A DNA stretch of 64,000 nucleotides from Scolanthus callimorphus (GCA_033964015.1 CM066919.1:15975646-16039645); one strand, 5' to 3'; positions 32,150 to 49,022 are shown, counted from the first letter of the stretch. Notes: generated from the sequence alone by a model not told the origin. Made by a program: numbers and translations.

Positions 32150-32880
32150 TTCGACGATTCGAATGTCGCGATATCAGCTAACTATCATAATCAGAGCGAT
32201 AGAGTCGTAAAAAACAAATACATGCAAAGTGTTTTAACTAAAGATAAAAGCATTACATTGCGATCATTCCAACCTAATAGCGTGAGCTAAGGGAAATATA
32301 TCTAAAAGCATAAATCAACGATAAACATAGCTAAGACTGGAATATCGTTGTACAATGGCGTAGCATGGTTCTAGTCTACGATGAACAAATTGAACTAAGA
32401 ACAAATTATATCGGTACAAATCGAGTCACGATACATGTAAAGCGGGGCGAAACGATTTCCAATTGATAACAAAATCACGAACTAGAATCGTGAGAGGAAC
32501 TCATACGAACGTTATAAAATAGACTTGCAATATTGCAGTTCCTAATCAAAGGTAATCTTACGAACATTCTAAACTAATATATATATCTTTAGTATAAACC
32601 AACTAATGGTCTATTACAAATCCTGCATTCTGATTGGCTGAGCTACTAATGGTCTATTAGTGATAGACCGTGCCTGGCAAAAACCACCACCTTCTTGCAA
32701 GAAAACTTGATTTTTTCAACATAAAATAATGGAATTCATTGCCAAAACCGACCAACTAGTTGGTTTACTAAAACAATTAGACCTCTCGTCCTCATGTGCT
32801 ATGATATCAATAGACCATTCGGCCTTCGGCCTCATGGTCTATTCATCATAGCACATTCGGCCGCCTTGAGTCTGGTCTAA
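32150..32880. other. No gene; hairpin at 32795-32860
   Basis: Mostly AT-rich unassigned DNA. Near the end TGTGCTATGATATCAATAGA and the complementary TCTATTCATCATAGCACA flank a GGCCTTCGGCC loop. Confidence 0.5.
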
Positions 32881-32974
32881 TTGTTAATTAAATATATTAA
32901 TACCGTAAGGAAAATCGTGTCGACACTCGCTCCGCTCAGCCCTGAAGCTGTGCCGCCAAAAGAAGTTCGCAAAC

Positions 32975-33512
32975 CCGAAGGGAAGGTGGAAATCTGGACC
33001 ATGGGCGTGTTTTTGTTGGAAAAGATTCACCTCGGGCTAAGTTCTAATTCAAGCGATTTCTTAAGCGAGGGACAAAGCCGCCATCGCCGCCATGTTGAAT
33101 TCTCCCACAGAACTAAAAAAGAACTCGGTTCGCGCAGCCGAAAGCACCAAAGACATTGAAACCTAAATGGTTCTCTTACAGATTACATACAGGAATTGCA
33201 GGGATAATTCTAACTTGAAAGATTTGAGCTGAGAAAAATTGTCATTCAAGTTTCAACAAACGTACACACTACCTTGCTTCCCTCGGAGCACGCGCTAAGT
33301 CATGCTAAGTCGAAATTACACATTTACAAAACAAAGTCCGTGATAAAGTCATGAATAATATTCTTTAAGTATAAAACCTGACGGCTCTATCGCAAAACTA
33401 AGGACACAATCCCGAAGAGAAGGAGGAAATCCCTCCAGTGGGCATGTTTTTGTTGGAAAAGATCACTTTGGGCTAAGTTCTAATTCAAGCTATTTTTTAA
33501 GCGAGGAATAAA
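32975..33512. repeat. Two diverged direct copies of a 100-bp segment
   Basis: Both 32975-33073 and 33412-33512 carry TGTTTTTGTTGGAAAAGATC-like sequence followed by GGGCTAAGTTCTAATTCAAG. The first lies in a 92-codon open frame with no recognised domain. Confidence 0.7.
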
Positions 33513-33795
33513 GCCGAAAAAATTATAATCTAAACTAAAAAAAAAAATCTTAGTCCCAGTAAAAATGGTCCTTAGACCATTTTACGTGACCTATTTCTTC
33601 TCCCCTCACTGAGATATGATAAACATACAAACAATTTCGAAGTCAAATTGCGCTTTCGATTTTCACGGGTTCTTTGACCGATTTGAGAGACGGACACACG
33701 CGTGATTTTGTCGCACTGATCAGGGAGACCAGTGCAAAAAAAAAAAATATTTTGGGCTCACTTCATTTATTTCGGCATGGTGGTGGGACGGGGTA

Positions 33796-34340
33796 CTCAT
33801 GCTGATGGGAGGTTATTAGTAATGTAAATCCAGCAGTTTATGGAAGGGGGGATCATGAACCCCTCCCCACATTCATATGGCCATTGTGATTATTTTTTTC
33901 CGTTTTTTTTAAACAGAGAACACTTTAAGTAAAATAATTTCCCCCTTAGCCCTCCGTGATTTTTCACGGGCATCAGCTCATGCTGATGGGAGGTTATTAG
34001 TAATGTAAAATCCAGCCGTTTATGGAAGGGGAAATCATGAACCCCTCCCCACATCCATATGGCCATTGTGATTTTTTTTTTCCCGTTTTTTTTTTTAAAC
34101 AGAGAACACTTTAAGTAAAATAAATTTCCCCCTTACCCTCCGTGAATTTTCACGGGCATCAGCTCATGCTGATGGGAGGTTTTAGTAATGTAAATCCAGC
34201 CGTTTTATGGAAGGGGGAAATCATGAACTCCTCCCCACATCCATATGGCCATTGTGATTTTTTTTTCAGTTTTTTTTTAAACAGAGAACACTTTAAGTAA
34301 AATAAATTTCCCCCTTACGCTCCGTGAATTTTTCACGGTC
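33796..34340. repeat. Three tandem copies of a roughly 180-bp unit
   Basis: Each unit has CTCATGCTGATGGGAGGTTA, CATATGGCCATTGTGATT, AACAGAGAACACTTTAAGTA and CTCCGTGA.TTTTTCACGG. Copies begin near 33796, 33975 and 34160 and differ by only a few bases and by T-tract lengths. Confidence 0.92.
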
Positions 34341-34740
34341 ATTAGCTAGTATATACTTAAAGCGCGATATTCATAGATTCCAAAGTAAAATGCTACATTA
34401 TGATATACAACGCGAAAACTAGGCGAAAATATTGCGGAAATCCAATAACGCTAAAGCTAATACTAACATAATAAGTAGATTACTTACATAACAATCCCGC
34501 TTGCCAGTTCTTGATAAACCAATTTCCAAATATTAGCGACAAACTACGAAACGACTAAAGTCTGTCACTAACAAAACCAACTAACTCATAGGACTCGCGA
34601 ACATGCCGTTTTGGGCGGAACCGTGTCAAATCACGTAGCAGTGTGACAACGAAACATAATAAATGTCAATCAAACTGGAGGAATCGGCTAGCTGCCGTTA
34701 CACTTTCATTGAGAACTACTCCTAAATAATACGTCATTAT

Positions 34741-34793
34741 TGTGTGGTTCCAAAAAAATATCCATACCCCTCCACGGAAGGTGTTGAAAAGTG

Positions 34794-34825
<32 letters not shown>

Positions 34826-34885
34826 CCCCTCTGGAATTTCCAATCCCTTCCGTAGGGGGGTATGGATAATTTCTGGAACCACACA
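34741..34885. mobile_element. TGTGTGGTTCC-family MITE, compact copy
   Basis: A 145-bp element with TGTGTGGTTCCA and TGGAACCACACA ends and GGGGTATGGATA inside the right end. A C run of over 25 bases lies inside. Confidence 0.85.
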
Positions 34886-35284
34886 TTCATCTTTTCATTC
34901 AAAATTAAAACTTTACAAAAAGGAAGCAGAAGCTTTTACAAATAATGGCAATATACACATCATTAATCAGGTTGGATGAATTTGTCTTGATAATGCATCT
35001 GGATTTATGAATTCACCATACATGCATGCATACCTTTTCATCTGAATGCCATCTTGAACATGCAGAGAACTTCTCTAGTGCCCAATTATCTCTTGCCTTG
35101 AAGGTCAAAGTCCACACCATGGGGCAAAAGGCCTGTCAAGCCCCCACGGGCTTAACATTGATAGGTGCATTAATAGTGTATTTTAACATTTTAAACACTA
35201 GGAAACAAATCCCATTCTAGAAAGAGTAGCTTCCTGCCTCCGAGCACTTCACTATCTAAATAGATACTACTAGTTTCGTACAAA

Positions 35285-36150
35285 TTTACCGTCGATTTCA
35301 TCTAAGCGAATACACTTGAAAAGAAAACCGCCACTAATTAGGGGCGGTTCTCAAAGTTTTGCACGTGAAACTTTCCCGGGGGGGGGGGGACTCCCATATT
35401 TTTGACCGGGGATGATCGTCGGAAATTTTCAGTATCACCCCTAAAAGATACCAAACATGGCGGGCCATAGCGTGGCTCAAAAAATTATTACCCTAAAAGA
35501 TACCCTAAAAGATGAGGTCTTATGTGCCAAGTAGGCGCGAAGGACACAGGTAACAGGGGAAAAATACCCATGAAGACATTTCCGTGTTTGTTTCTAATTC
35601 ATCGTCTTCTCATCGAATAATCTCTCTTTCTTACACGGTTTTTAGAAGCACCATCATGAGAAAAAGCAATTTGGACACAGTTTCGGCCCTAAAAGATACC
35701 AATCTGCCTAAAATTTATTGAAGATCAAGATCACCCCTAAAAGAGACCAAACCAACGTGATTTTAACCCCTAAAAGATACGACGATCATCCCCGGTCAAA
35801 AAATATGGGAGTCCCCCCCCGGGGAAACTTTGACGTTTGCCACGCCAACTTTGTGGTTTTGGCATGTAAACATTACGGTAAATTTACCAAACCGTTAGAA
35901 TATGAGCCAGATTCGGCGGGGAAAACATGATAATTCGTAGAAATGCTTTTGGACGTAATTATAAACCGAAGTTTGAATCACTTGAAGCTTTTAACCTGGC
36001 AAATGTCAAAGTTTGATGCGCCAAACGCCAAAGTTTGAAGCGCCAAACTGTCTAATTTTAGACATCAAAACTTTGAGGTACCGCCCCTAATTAGTGGCGT
36101 TTTTCTTTTCAAGTGTTTTCGCTTAGATGAAATCGACGGTAGTTTCGTGG
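35285..36150. mobile_element. Outer palindromic element interrupted by a hAT-like MITE
   Basis: TACCGTCGATTTCATCTAAG, CACTTGAAAAGAAAACCGCC and ACTAATTAGGGGCGGT at 35287-35350 are mirrored at 36068-36145. The interior between them contains the 449-bp MITE at 35375. Confidence 0.8.
35375..35823. mobile_element. CCCGGGG-family hAT-like MITE, intact, with 8-bp TSD
   Basis: 449 bp, ends CCCGGGGGGGG..ACTCCCATAT and ATATGGGAGTCCCCCCCCGG. The octamer GAAACTTT flanks both sides (35367-35374 and 35824-35831). Interior units of CCCCTAAAAGATAC are repeated and partly inverted. No coding capacity. Confidence 0.93.
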
Positions 36151-36359
36151 GCGTCCTGTGTTGTCATTAGATTCTACTTTTGCAGCCATGTAATTCCACA
36201 AAAAAATCTCCCTCGATTTTAGCCAATCAGCGCGCGAGATAGAGTCATAGCATGGGATTCTATAATAAATACCACAATACAGAGCAGGTAGTGTACCAGC
36301 ATATCGAATTAATCTTCGAAAGTGAAATGCACTACGCCTTCTTTCGAAATCCTCAAACA

Positions 36360-36900
36360 CATATTCGCACCCGTTTGCTTAGCTGACAAATGTTTCAGGA
36401 TTATTTGAATATTTCGAAATACTCAATCTAAAAAAGCCAGGCCGTTTCATTGGGAAATCCTCTCATGAACCCATTAATGAAACGCGGTCATAATACATAA
36501 TTGACTCACGATATTGCATTCTAGTTTCTGATTCTATATATATACTAGTATCGAAGAGTGATTTGGCTGAAAGCCTCGCCACGCCACTGCACGCCCGGTA
36601 AATATTTGATGTGTTACCACCGTATGCATTGCTACTCAAAATTCTTTGTTGCGATGGGGCGCCCGGTTGGCGATTTTACGCATTAAGAAAATTGTAATGT
36701 CAATTTCCTTAAACCAGAAAGTTAAACATTCGAGGCAAGGAAGCCAAAGTATAGCTTAAAACCATTTTAGCTGATTTGGCAATCAATGTCGACTCACTGA
36801 AGTATAGAAGCCGAATCCAGCGTTTCGGTTACTGTCGGTTTAATTGACAGCTAAAAATCGCGAATCGCAACATTGAATTTTGAGGTCGCGCAACAAAATT
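36360..36900. other. Unassigned intergenic DNA
   Basis: No recognisable gene or clear repeat; moderate AT content. Confidence 0.4.
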
Positions 36901-36934
36901 CGCCCGGTAGCGATGGGTACCTTAAAATTTGGAA

Positions 36935-37290
36935 AGTCTCGCTAAAATATTGCAAAATCTCGGAATCTCGGCGTTTTTTTAGCACGTCTCGGAGTCTCGT
37001 TTTCCTCGCAATTTTCACCGTCTCGGATTTTTCTACCGCGGTCTCGGAGTCTCGAATTTTTATTTTATTAATCTGACTTGCAAGCAAAGCAAGACTCAAT
37101 AAATTTGAGACTGCCTTAAAAGGCGAAATTTCGTGCAATCCTCCCGGGAGAAATACAGTAAATGTATGGCAGTCGTCTTGAATTTTTCCCGGGAGACGAT
37201 GCGGAAAGGCTCGGACTCGGATTTTGAAAATTGTCATAAGTCTCGGGCTCGGTTTCTGAAAACGTGGGTCTCGCCGTCTCGGCAAGTCTC
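36935..37290. repeat. TCTCGG-rich degenerate repeat
   Basis: Many GTCTCGGAGTCTCG-like motifs, with the dispersed AGAAATACAGTAAATGTATG block in the middle. The long open frames across it on both strands are a by-product of the repeat. Confidence 0.7.
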
Positions 37291-37301
37291 GGATTTACAC
37301 C

Positions 37302-38769
37302 TAGTAGGGTCTGTTGGGGTCAAAAAACCTTCGGATCGTGCACTTTTGCGTACAGGCACCAAACAGTTTTGGAGGGGGGTGCCATAAATGTTTGCCCTAG
37401 GGGGGAGAGGCATTTTGTCCAAATTAGACATAAGGGATCTTTTGGGGGATGCAAAGACCGTACAGGCACCAAACTTGGCACAAATGTTCCTTGGGTGATA
37501 CCAAACAGTTTTAGAGGGGGTTGCCACAAATGTTCGCCCTAGGGGGAGTAGAGGGGCATTTTGTCCAAATTAGACATGAGGGATCTTTGGGGGCTGCAAA
37601 GACCGTACAGGCACCAAACTATGTTCCTTTGGTAATACCAAACAGTTTAAGAGGGGGATATGGGTGCCACAAATGTTCGCCCTAGGGGGGGAGGGAGGGG
37701 CATTTTGTCCAAATTAGACATGAGGGATCTTTGGGGGGCTGCAAAGACCGTACAGGCACCAAACTTGGCACAAATGTTCCTTTGGACTCCAACCGGCTTC
37801 AAGAGTGTGTTCGAGCTACTGAAGTGCGGTTGGAAAGGCAAATGCACCAGCGGGCGCTGCAAGTGCGACAAGTCCAACCTCCCATCACGGAACTATGCAC
37901 CTGTTCAGTCTCAAGGCAATTTATGCACTAGGTCTGGTGCCTTTGGACTCAACTCCTCTTAATGGAAATTTTGCCCCTCTCCCTCTTTGCCAAACTTTTT
38001 GTGTCGGAACTTGTTTGGGTTTCAGGCCAATAAAGATTTGTAGCAAAAAGACCCTATGGCTAATTTGGGCAAAATTCCCATTCCCCTCCCCCTGTAGGGC
38101 GAACATTTGTGGCGCCCCCTCTGAATCAGTTTGGTATCACCAAAGAAAGGCATGTGTGCCAAGTTTGGTGCTGTACGGTCTTGCGGCTCCCAAGGCCCCA
38201 ATGCTAATTCGGAAAAAATGCCCCTCCCCATCCCCCTTGGGCGGACATTTGTGACACCCCATTTCAATTTCTTTAGTCTAAGTAACATTTTGCTACGTGT
38301 GGTGCCTGTATGGTCTATGAAGCTCAACAAGAGTTCGACAAAATTGCCCCACCCCACCCCCATTGGGCGAACATTTGTGACATCCCCCTCTTAATCTGAT
38401 GGGTGTCACGCAAGGAACATTTGTGCCAATGTGATGCCTGTACGGTCTTTGCGGCTCCCAAAAGATCCTCATGCCTGACAAAAATTACCCCTCCCTACCC
38501 CCCTAGCGCAAACATGTGGCATCCCTTCTAAATGATATTTGGTATCTCCCAAGGAACATTTGTGGCAAGTTTGATGCCTGTACGGTCTTTGCAGCCCCAA
38601 AAAGATCCCTCATTTTTAAATTGGACAAAATGCCCCCTCCCCTCCCCCCTAGGGCGAACATTTGTGGCACCCCCCTCTAAATCTGTTTGGTATCACCCAA
38701 GGAACACGTGTGCCAAGTTTGGTGCCTGTACGCAAAAGTGCACGATAAAATCGCTAACAGACCCTACTA
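37302..38769. mobile_element. 1.47-kb foldback element with inverted arrays and a Cys-rich core
   Basis: The ends TAGTAGGGTCTGTT (37302) and AACAGACCCTACTA (38769) are inverted, followed by CGTGCACTTTTGCGTACAGG and its complement. The left arm (to about 37790) is about three direct copies of a roughly 140-bp unit with ACCAAACAGTTT, GCCCTAGGGGG and CATTTTGTCCAAATTAGACA. The right arm (from about 37960) is about five degenerate copies in the opposite orientation. The unique core (37790-37960) encodes FELLKCGWKGKCTSGRCKCD and, one frame over, ITELCTC, like a decayed cysteine-rich CXC segment. Confidence 0.85.
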
Positions 38770-39433
38770 CCCCGGCCATATCGCTACCCCTTATTAGATA
38801 GCTAGGGGCTATATGATCTCACTGCTTTTACTTATTAACCACGGTTTGGCTTCCGTCAATCAAACGAGGGAACAGCTCTGGGTGTTTTCCAAAACGCAGT
38901 TTGGCGTTGTTTGGAAATGTAAATTTGGAGTTTGCAAAATATTGAAAGTGGCAGAACAGACAAACGTTTGGCCTGTTTCCCGGAAGTGAATATTATGATA
39001 TTTGTATAAAAGTGTTCCTACTTTGCAGGTATTTGTTACGGCTGGTCACGTACGCATTACTTTTTGGAAGACCACTCGATGTACGCATACCGAGCACTAG
39101 TGTTATCTCTGTGTTTGGCTAAAGAACAACCAGTCACGAATGCTTGTGCGCGTGTAAAACCGCACTTGCCTTTTCGTTCCTGCTACGTCATTATAAACCC
39201 GCAAGCTGTTCACGAGTTCTTCCGGTACGAGAGTAATTATGGAAATTAGAAAGTGCGTCTTCTGATTGGCTCATTCATGACACACACCTCCGTCACGCCT
39301 CACCCGACTAGACGCCTTCGCAATTTTGGAAGCCTTGATAGTACCGGATAATGAATTCATATTTGAAATACTATTGCAAGAACCACATCACGAAGAAGGA
39401 AGAAGTGATTTCGGATTGTACTCGATACGTATT
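38770..39433. other. TDH upstream region
   Basis: No other gene seen. An inverted CCAAT box (CTGATTGGCT at 39262) lies about 170 bp before the TDH ATG and may belong to the promoter. This pentamer is common in the window, so the assignment is weak. Confidence 0.35.
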
Positions 39434-44275
<4,842 letters not shown>

Positions 44276-44990
44276 GCTTTTGGCGGGCAGAGAATGGTAG
44301 CTACAGTACATTTAGTATAAATAACATGATAGTACAAAGAGAAGCAAAAGTTGCGTTTACTTGCACCTTAAAATTTTCAAGAGTTACAGTAGTTGTGTAG
44401 CTACCAGAGTGAGTCTGGTCTCTGTTGACCAACTTGTATCTTACTCTCAAAAGCACCACAGCATGCTGATATACCTTCATGGAGATTGTTATTCTTGAAT
44501 TTTTGAGATAATTTTCTTAGGAATTTATAGTCATGACACTACCATAAAATAATGGGGATAGTTGAGAATAATTATCACAATTTTCTGAATTCTTACCAGG
44601 CATGAACGTTTCACTGTCTTGACCCAAGAGGCATGGCAGTTGGCAGGTATATGGATGCTTCTCTATGTAGTGAAGTAGTGACTGCTTTTGCAGTCTTGTT
44701 GTCCCCCAAAATGATATATAAACACTACATTGTATGTAGTGGTATTTCCAATAAGAATTTATATTTATGTGACCACAGCCAAAGTCTGGGAAAATTTTTT
44801 CAATTGGGCTGCATACAAGATTCAGTATTATTGTAATATTATTTATAAGCTAAAGTTAAAAGCATTTTGAATTATTTAACAACCTACAATATGTAGAAAA
44901 CATAGAAGGAATTTTAGGCAAAAGTATTGACCCTGTTAGTATAAAGATTAGTGTCATTATTTTGCTAAAATTTACATAGATAGACTACTT
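44276..44990. other. TDH 3' flank
   Basis: Probably 3' UTR and downstream DNA. No unambiguous AATAAA polyadenylation signal was found close to the stop; AT-rich throughout. Confidence 0.4.
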
Positions 44991-45216
44991 CCATTTGCGT
45001 CCATCCATGAAATGTGACGATTTTTTCGCGAAGGTTTACTTTTCAAACGTGCACGTTTTGTCAAAAAGTAGTCACGTTCTCGCTCAATGATTGGCTGAAA
45101 AATAACTGCAGCCAATCAGCGAGCTAGAAACGTGACAACTTCTCGACAAAATGTGGACGTTTGAAACATAAACTAACGCGAAAAAATCGCCACACTTCAT
45201 GGATGGACGCTAATGG
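44991..45216. mobile_element. 226-bp palindromic MITE
   Basis: CCATTTGCGTCCATCCATGA at the left pairs with TCATGGATGGACGCTAATGG at the right. Inner blocks GGTTTACTTTTCAAACGTGC and GATTGGCTG/CAGCCAATC also pair. Same subterminal sequence as the element ends at 29657 and 31400. Confidence 0.88.
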
Positions 45217-45776
45217 TTGGTAGTATTTTGATAGTGTGTTAAAATTGAAAAGATGTTAAATATATTTTAGAAGTATAACACCTTCCCATGCACCTGTGTG
45301 AAGCGTGTGAATTGTAAGGAAAATCGTGTTTTATACTAAATGTGTTTTCTTTCATTGAAAAATCCTACCGTATCAGTCCTTATCACAATTTCAACTCAAT
45401 TTCAACTTCTAACGTGAGTGGTAATATAGCCAAGGAAAGAGCATCGAATCTACCGGTCCACTTCAATATTGGTGAATGCCAGTGCCTCAAAGTGGCAATA
45501 TTATATGCAGTCTATGAAATCCCAAACCCCGTGGAGAAGGTTTCAGTGTGGTTTTCAGCAACTCCCTACCCCTAATGCATTTAGTTTTGTTTACATGATC
45601 AACTAGTGACTTGATGAATATATTTTTACGAGCGTTTCTCGTTAATAACAAATATATAAAGTTTTTTTGTTGCGTCTCAAAAATGGCGTGAAGTAGTGCA
45701 TCATTTATTGTTGTGTCTTTAGCTCCTCCCCCTTTCCCTTGTGGCCAAACGAAAAGCAAGTTTAGTGTTTTGATCC

Positions 45777-46575
45777 GGGGGGAGGGGGAGGGGGGGGGGG
45801 GGGGGGGTACTCCACTGATTTTTGGGTAGGGGTGTGCCGCCGAGGTCTCGCAAACCTGACCCTATCAGTATCAGAGACCAAAAATCCTCGTTTTTCATAC
45901 CCTTCCGTAGACCTACGGTCAAAATTGTATACCCTACCGCAGACCTGAAGTTAGTCACCAGGTTGGTCCAATTGGTCGCTATCAAAGCGCTATTTTGTTA
46001 ATTTTGTTAATCATGAAAAGGTTTTAAAACAAACTGTCTTTCCACTAATTGCGGGACAAATTTGATCGAAATTTGTTTGTATTTGGGTAGCCATACTGAA
46101 ATACTATACACTTAATGACTGCTCTCGAGGGAAACAGCGAGTTTTGTTGTCCCGAGAATTTCGATGTTTCCCGAGACGAAGTCGAGGGAAACATCGAGAT
46201 TCGAGGGAAAACAAACTCGCTGTTTCCGAGGGTGCAGTCATTAAGTGTTTATTATATAGCAAAAAGGAAATCCGGTTTAAAAAAAGAAAATACGGTAAAA
46301 ATAGTCCGCCGAAATTTCTCGCTCTAGCGATGTCGCCCGCGCGGGCAACAATTTTTTAATTGTAGCCCGCGCGGGCTACATTGAATTTGTAGCCCGCCAC
46401 GTGACCACGATAGAACCAATCAGAGCGCGTGCTTTGATCGAATAAACACGAGCTATATAATAAACCCTATTAGCGACCAAACAAGCAAAAAACGATACCC
46501 TACCGTAGACCTCCGGGAGCCCAAAACCATACCCTACAGGGCGCCGCATACCCGCACACCATGTATGAGGGCTGG
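45777..46575. mobile_element. Poly-G led element region with nested CTCGAGGGAAACAGCGAG MITE
   Basis: The left end CCGGGGGGAGG..G run..GGTACTCC resembles the hAT-like ends. ACCCTWCCGYAGACCTRC motifs recur at 45900-45950 and 46495-46530, suggesting two sides of one element. Between them is an inverted MITE at 46105-46248 (CACTTAATGACTGCTCTCGA against GCAGTCATTAAGTG). Confidence 0.5.
46105..46248. mobile_element. MITE with CGAGGGAAACAGCGAG inverted ends
   Basis: CACTTAATGACTGCTCTCGA and ACAGCGAGTTTTGTT are mirrored by AACAAACTCGCTGT and CAGTCATTAAGTG. The middle repeats GAGGGAAACATCGA. Confidence 0.8.
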
Positions 46576-47057
46576 TGTACACACAAACGCAAGCGGCCAT
46601 TCTCGTACCCAGAGCTCTCCAGCTCGTCTGCTCGCAGAGGGGAGGCTCTGTGGACATCCATTTAAGGATCGTCGCTGATTGGCTGATTTTGAGGTCATTC
46701 TCTCAGCGGCTCAGTACAGTCTCGTACCCAGAGCCCGTCATCTTTTGACCAGCGGCAAGATTCAAGGCTCTGGGGGAATCGATTTTTTAAAACCCAGGGC
46801 GCTTTCCATATGACAAAAAATCCCGGAATTTTCGGTTAGAAGTCAAATGGAAAGCGCCAAACCCGGGGAAAAATTTTCGGAAATTTGGGACAACCTTTTG
46901 AGCGGCAGAACCCGGAATTTTAGAAACTTTCGTGAAAAACCCCTGATGAAGTAATATAATGAAGATCCATGGAAAATATTGATTGTTTCAATTATTTTCC
47001 CGTACTTTTTTCGTTGCAACATAACGTCCTTATGTCGCTAGTGTGCACCAGGCTTAA

Positions 47058-48415
47058 AGCGGGACTGTCACAGTACGCGCATGCTCGAGCAAAGACCGCC
47101 GATCCCATAACTATCATTCAAAACGGGGATTCCTTGTTTAAATAAACCAATCACGGGACACTTCGTTTTCGCGGGAAAGTACCCACGCCCGGCGCGACGT
47201 CGCCTCAGGGAAAACGGACGGTGTAATTTGCAGGTGTGCAGGTGCGGGTTTGCAGGTGCAGGTGTGAATGTGTCTATAAATAGTCTATAATCTATGTACA
47301 GTTATATTGATTCCAACTTACCAATTTTCCCCAGTTCGTCACCGAGTACAGGGCAGTCAAGAGCCGTGAGCAGTCCGAGCGCCAAATGCTGTTTTTTTTC
47401 ATCAAAGTCGTTTTTGTTTGATACTTCACAGGAGTGGGACTACCTTTCATTTAACGTTTCTTAGCTTAGAAAGAACAGAAACATCGATAGTGAAACATCG
47501 AAACGCGGCCGAGTGACGGCCATTTTGTTTTGTTTACACAGGCAACCCACCTTAACACGATAAGGTGGGTTGCCTGTGTTAACAAAATGGCTGAATCTCG
47601 GCGGCGTTTCAATGTTTCTCTCGCAATAGGGCTAGTTAAGATGCTGACTGTTCTTTCTAAGCTAAGAAACGTTCGATAAAATGTAGCCCCATTCCTGTGA
47701 AATCAAACAAAACGACTTTGATGAAAAAAAAAAACAGCATTTGGCGCTCGGATTGCTCACGGCTCTTGACTGCCCTGTACTCGATGACGAACTGGGGAAA
47801 ATTGGTAAGTTGGAATCAATATAACTGTACATAGATTATAGAATATTTATAGACACCTGCACCTGCACACCTGCACCTGCAAACCCGCACCTGCACCTGC
47901 ACACCTGCACACCTGCAAATTACACCGTCCGCAGGGAAAACATAATTTGGAGTTCATTCGTCAGGAGGCGACATTATGGTTTTTAGTTTTTTTTTAGGCA
48001 AATGAGCTGCAAAATCGTTGTTTGAGGTGAAGATACCGTAGCCCTTGAACAATTTCCATGTCTCGTGGACCCTTTTCGATATCCAAATCCTGCTTTTATT
48101 GTGTTCCCAAGCCATTTTGGCGTAAGGACGACCGCGATTAGGCCTTTCTTGTTGGGCAGCCATCAGTGAAAATGACGCTCGAGTCTCATTCAATTTAAAA
48201 CGACAAACAATATTGCATCGACTCCAAAATTTGGTCACGATACTAAGGAGATCTCAGGAGAGAATACCCGTTAAGAATTAAGGGTAGATGGACCCCGAAA
48301 CAACAAGATTTGAACGGATTCTACCAGCGTAATTCCTCCCTTTCACAGCCATCGTTCCGGCCCGGACCAAAGTGATCATAAAATTCGCACATGCGCGTAC
48401 CGTGACAGTCCCGCT
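47058..48415. mobile_element. 1.36-kb TTAA-flanked element with a 0.7-kb inner inverted duplication
   Basis: Ends AGCGGGACTGTCACAGTACG and CGTACCGTGACAGTCCCGCT, with TTAA outside both (47054-47057 and 48416-48419). Inside, 47216-47555 and 47560-47930 are inverted copies of each other meeting at CACCTTAAC/GATAAGGTG. They differ in length mainly in the GCAGGTGTGCAGGTGCGGGT repeats. The remaining unique part (47940-48300) holds an open frame on the minus strand. Confidence 0.88.
47954..48238 (-). CDS. Open frame inside the TTAA-flanked element, unknown function
   Basis: 94 codons, including NETRASFSLMAAQQERPNRG and RPYAKMAWEHNKSRIWISKR. The composition (basic, Trp-rich, no low-complexity) looks like real or recently real coding sequence rather than noise. 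I do not recognise a family. It could be a captured host exon or the remnant of an element-encoded protein. Start and splice structure are uncertain. Confidence 0.35.
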   Translation of the reverse strand: MTKFWSRCNIVCRFKLNETRASFSLMAAQQERPNRGRPYAKMAWEHNKSRIWISKRVHETWKLFKGYGIFTSNNDFAAHLPKKKLKTIMSPPDE

Positions 48416-48975
48416 TTAACAGAAAATATTTTTCACACAAACATCACGTGTTGGGCGAAAACATATTTAAGGTATATGTAGATCTATTCTTATGAATTTT
48501 CGTAAGCATTTCGTTCAGGTTTTGTTTTTGCAAAACAGCTCGAGCTCTGCTTGACCTTGAAAGTGGCGTGATCTTCGTCAGCAGCGCGCGCGTGACAAAT
48601 TTTGTCAACAACTGAACATTTGCCTCAGAATCAATACTTTTGTTGCATGATATTGTCGTGTTAAAATGCTAGTTTTGGAAAATTGATCTTACGAAGTGCT
48701 TACGAAAATTCCTAAGAATAGATTTACAAGTGGAAAGACTTTGAAGCGCAGCGTTTGATACCGAAATATGTTTTCGCCCAACAGGTGATGTTTGTGTGAA
48801 TTTTTTTTTTCCGTTAGATTGATTTTACGTCAAATCGCGCGCATGGGCAGTGGAGATGAATGACGAGCCAATGAAAATCGTCGCACGACTTGATTATTCC
48901 AGAGCTCCGTATCTTGCCGCTGGCCTAAAAGATACGCGGGCTCTGGGAACGAGATTGATTAGGGCCGGTGTTCAC

Positions 48976-49010
<35 letters not shown>

Positions 49011-49022
49011 ACTCCCTATATT

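Noticed and set aside
33796..34340. Possible CRISPR-like regular repeat array
   Set aside because: The whole 180-bp unit is repeated, with no unique spacers, and the genome is eukaryotic.
36851..37285. 144-codon frame on the minus strand
   Set aside because: Produced by TCTCGG-rich repeat sequence, no domain.
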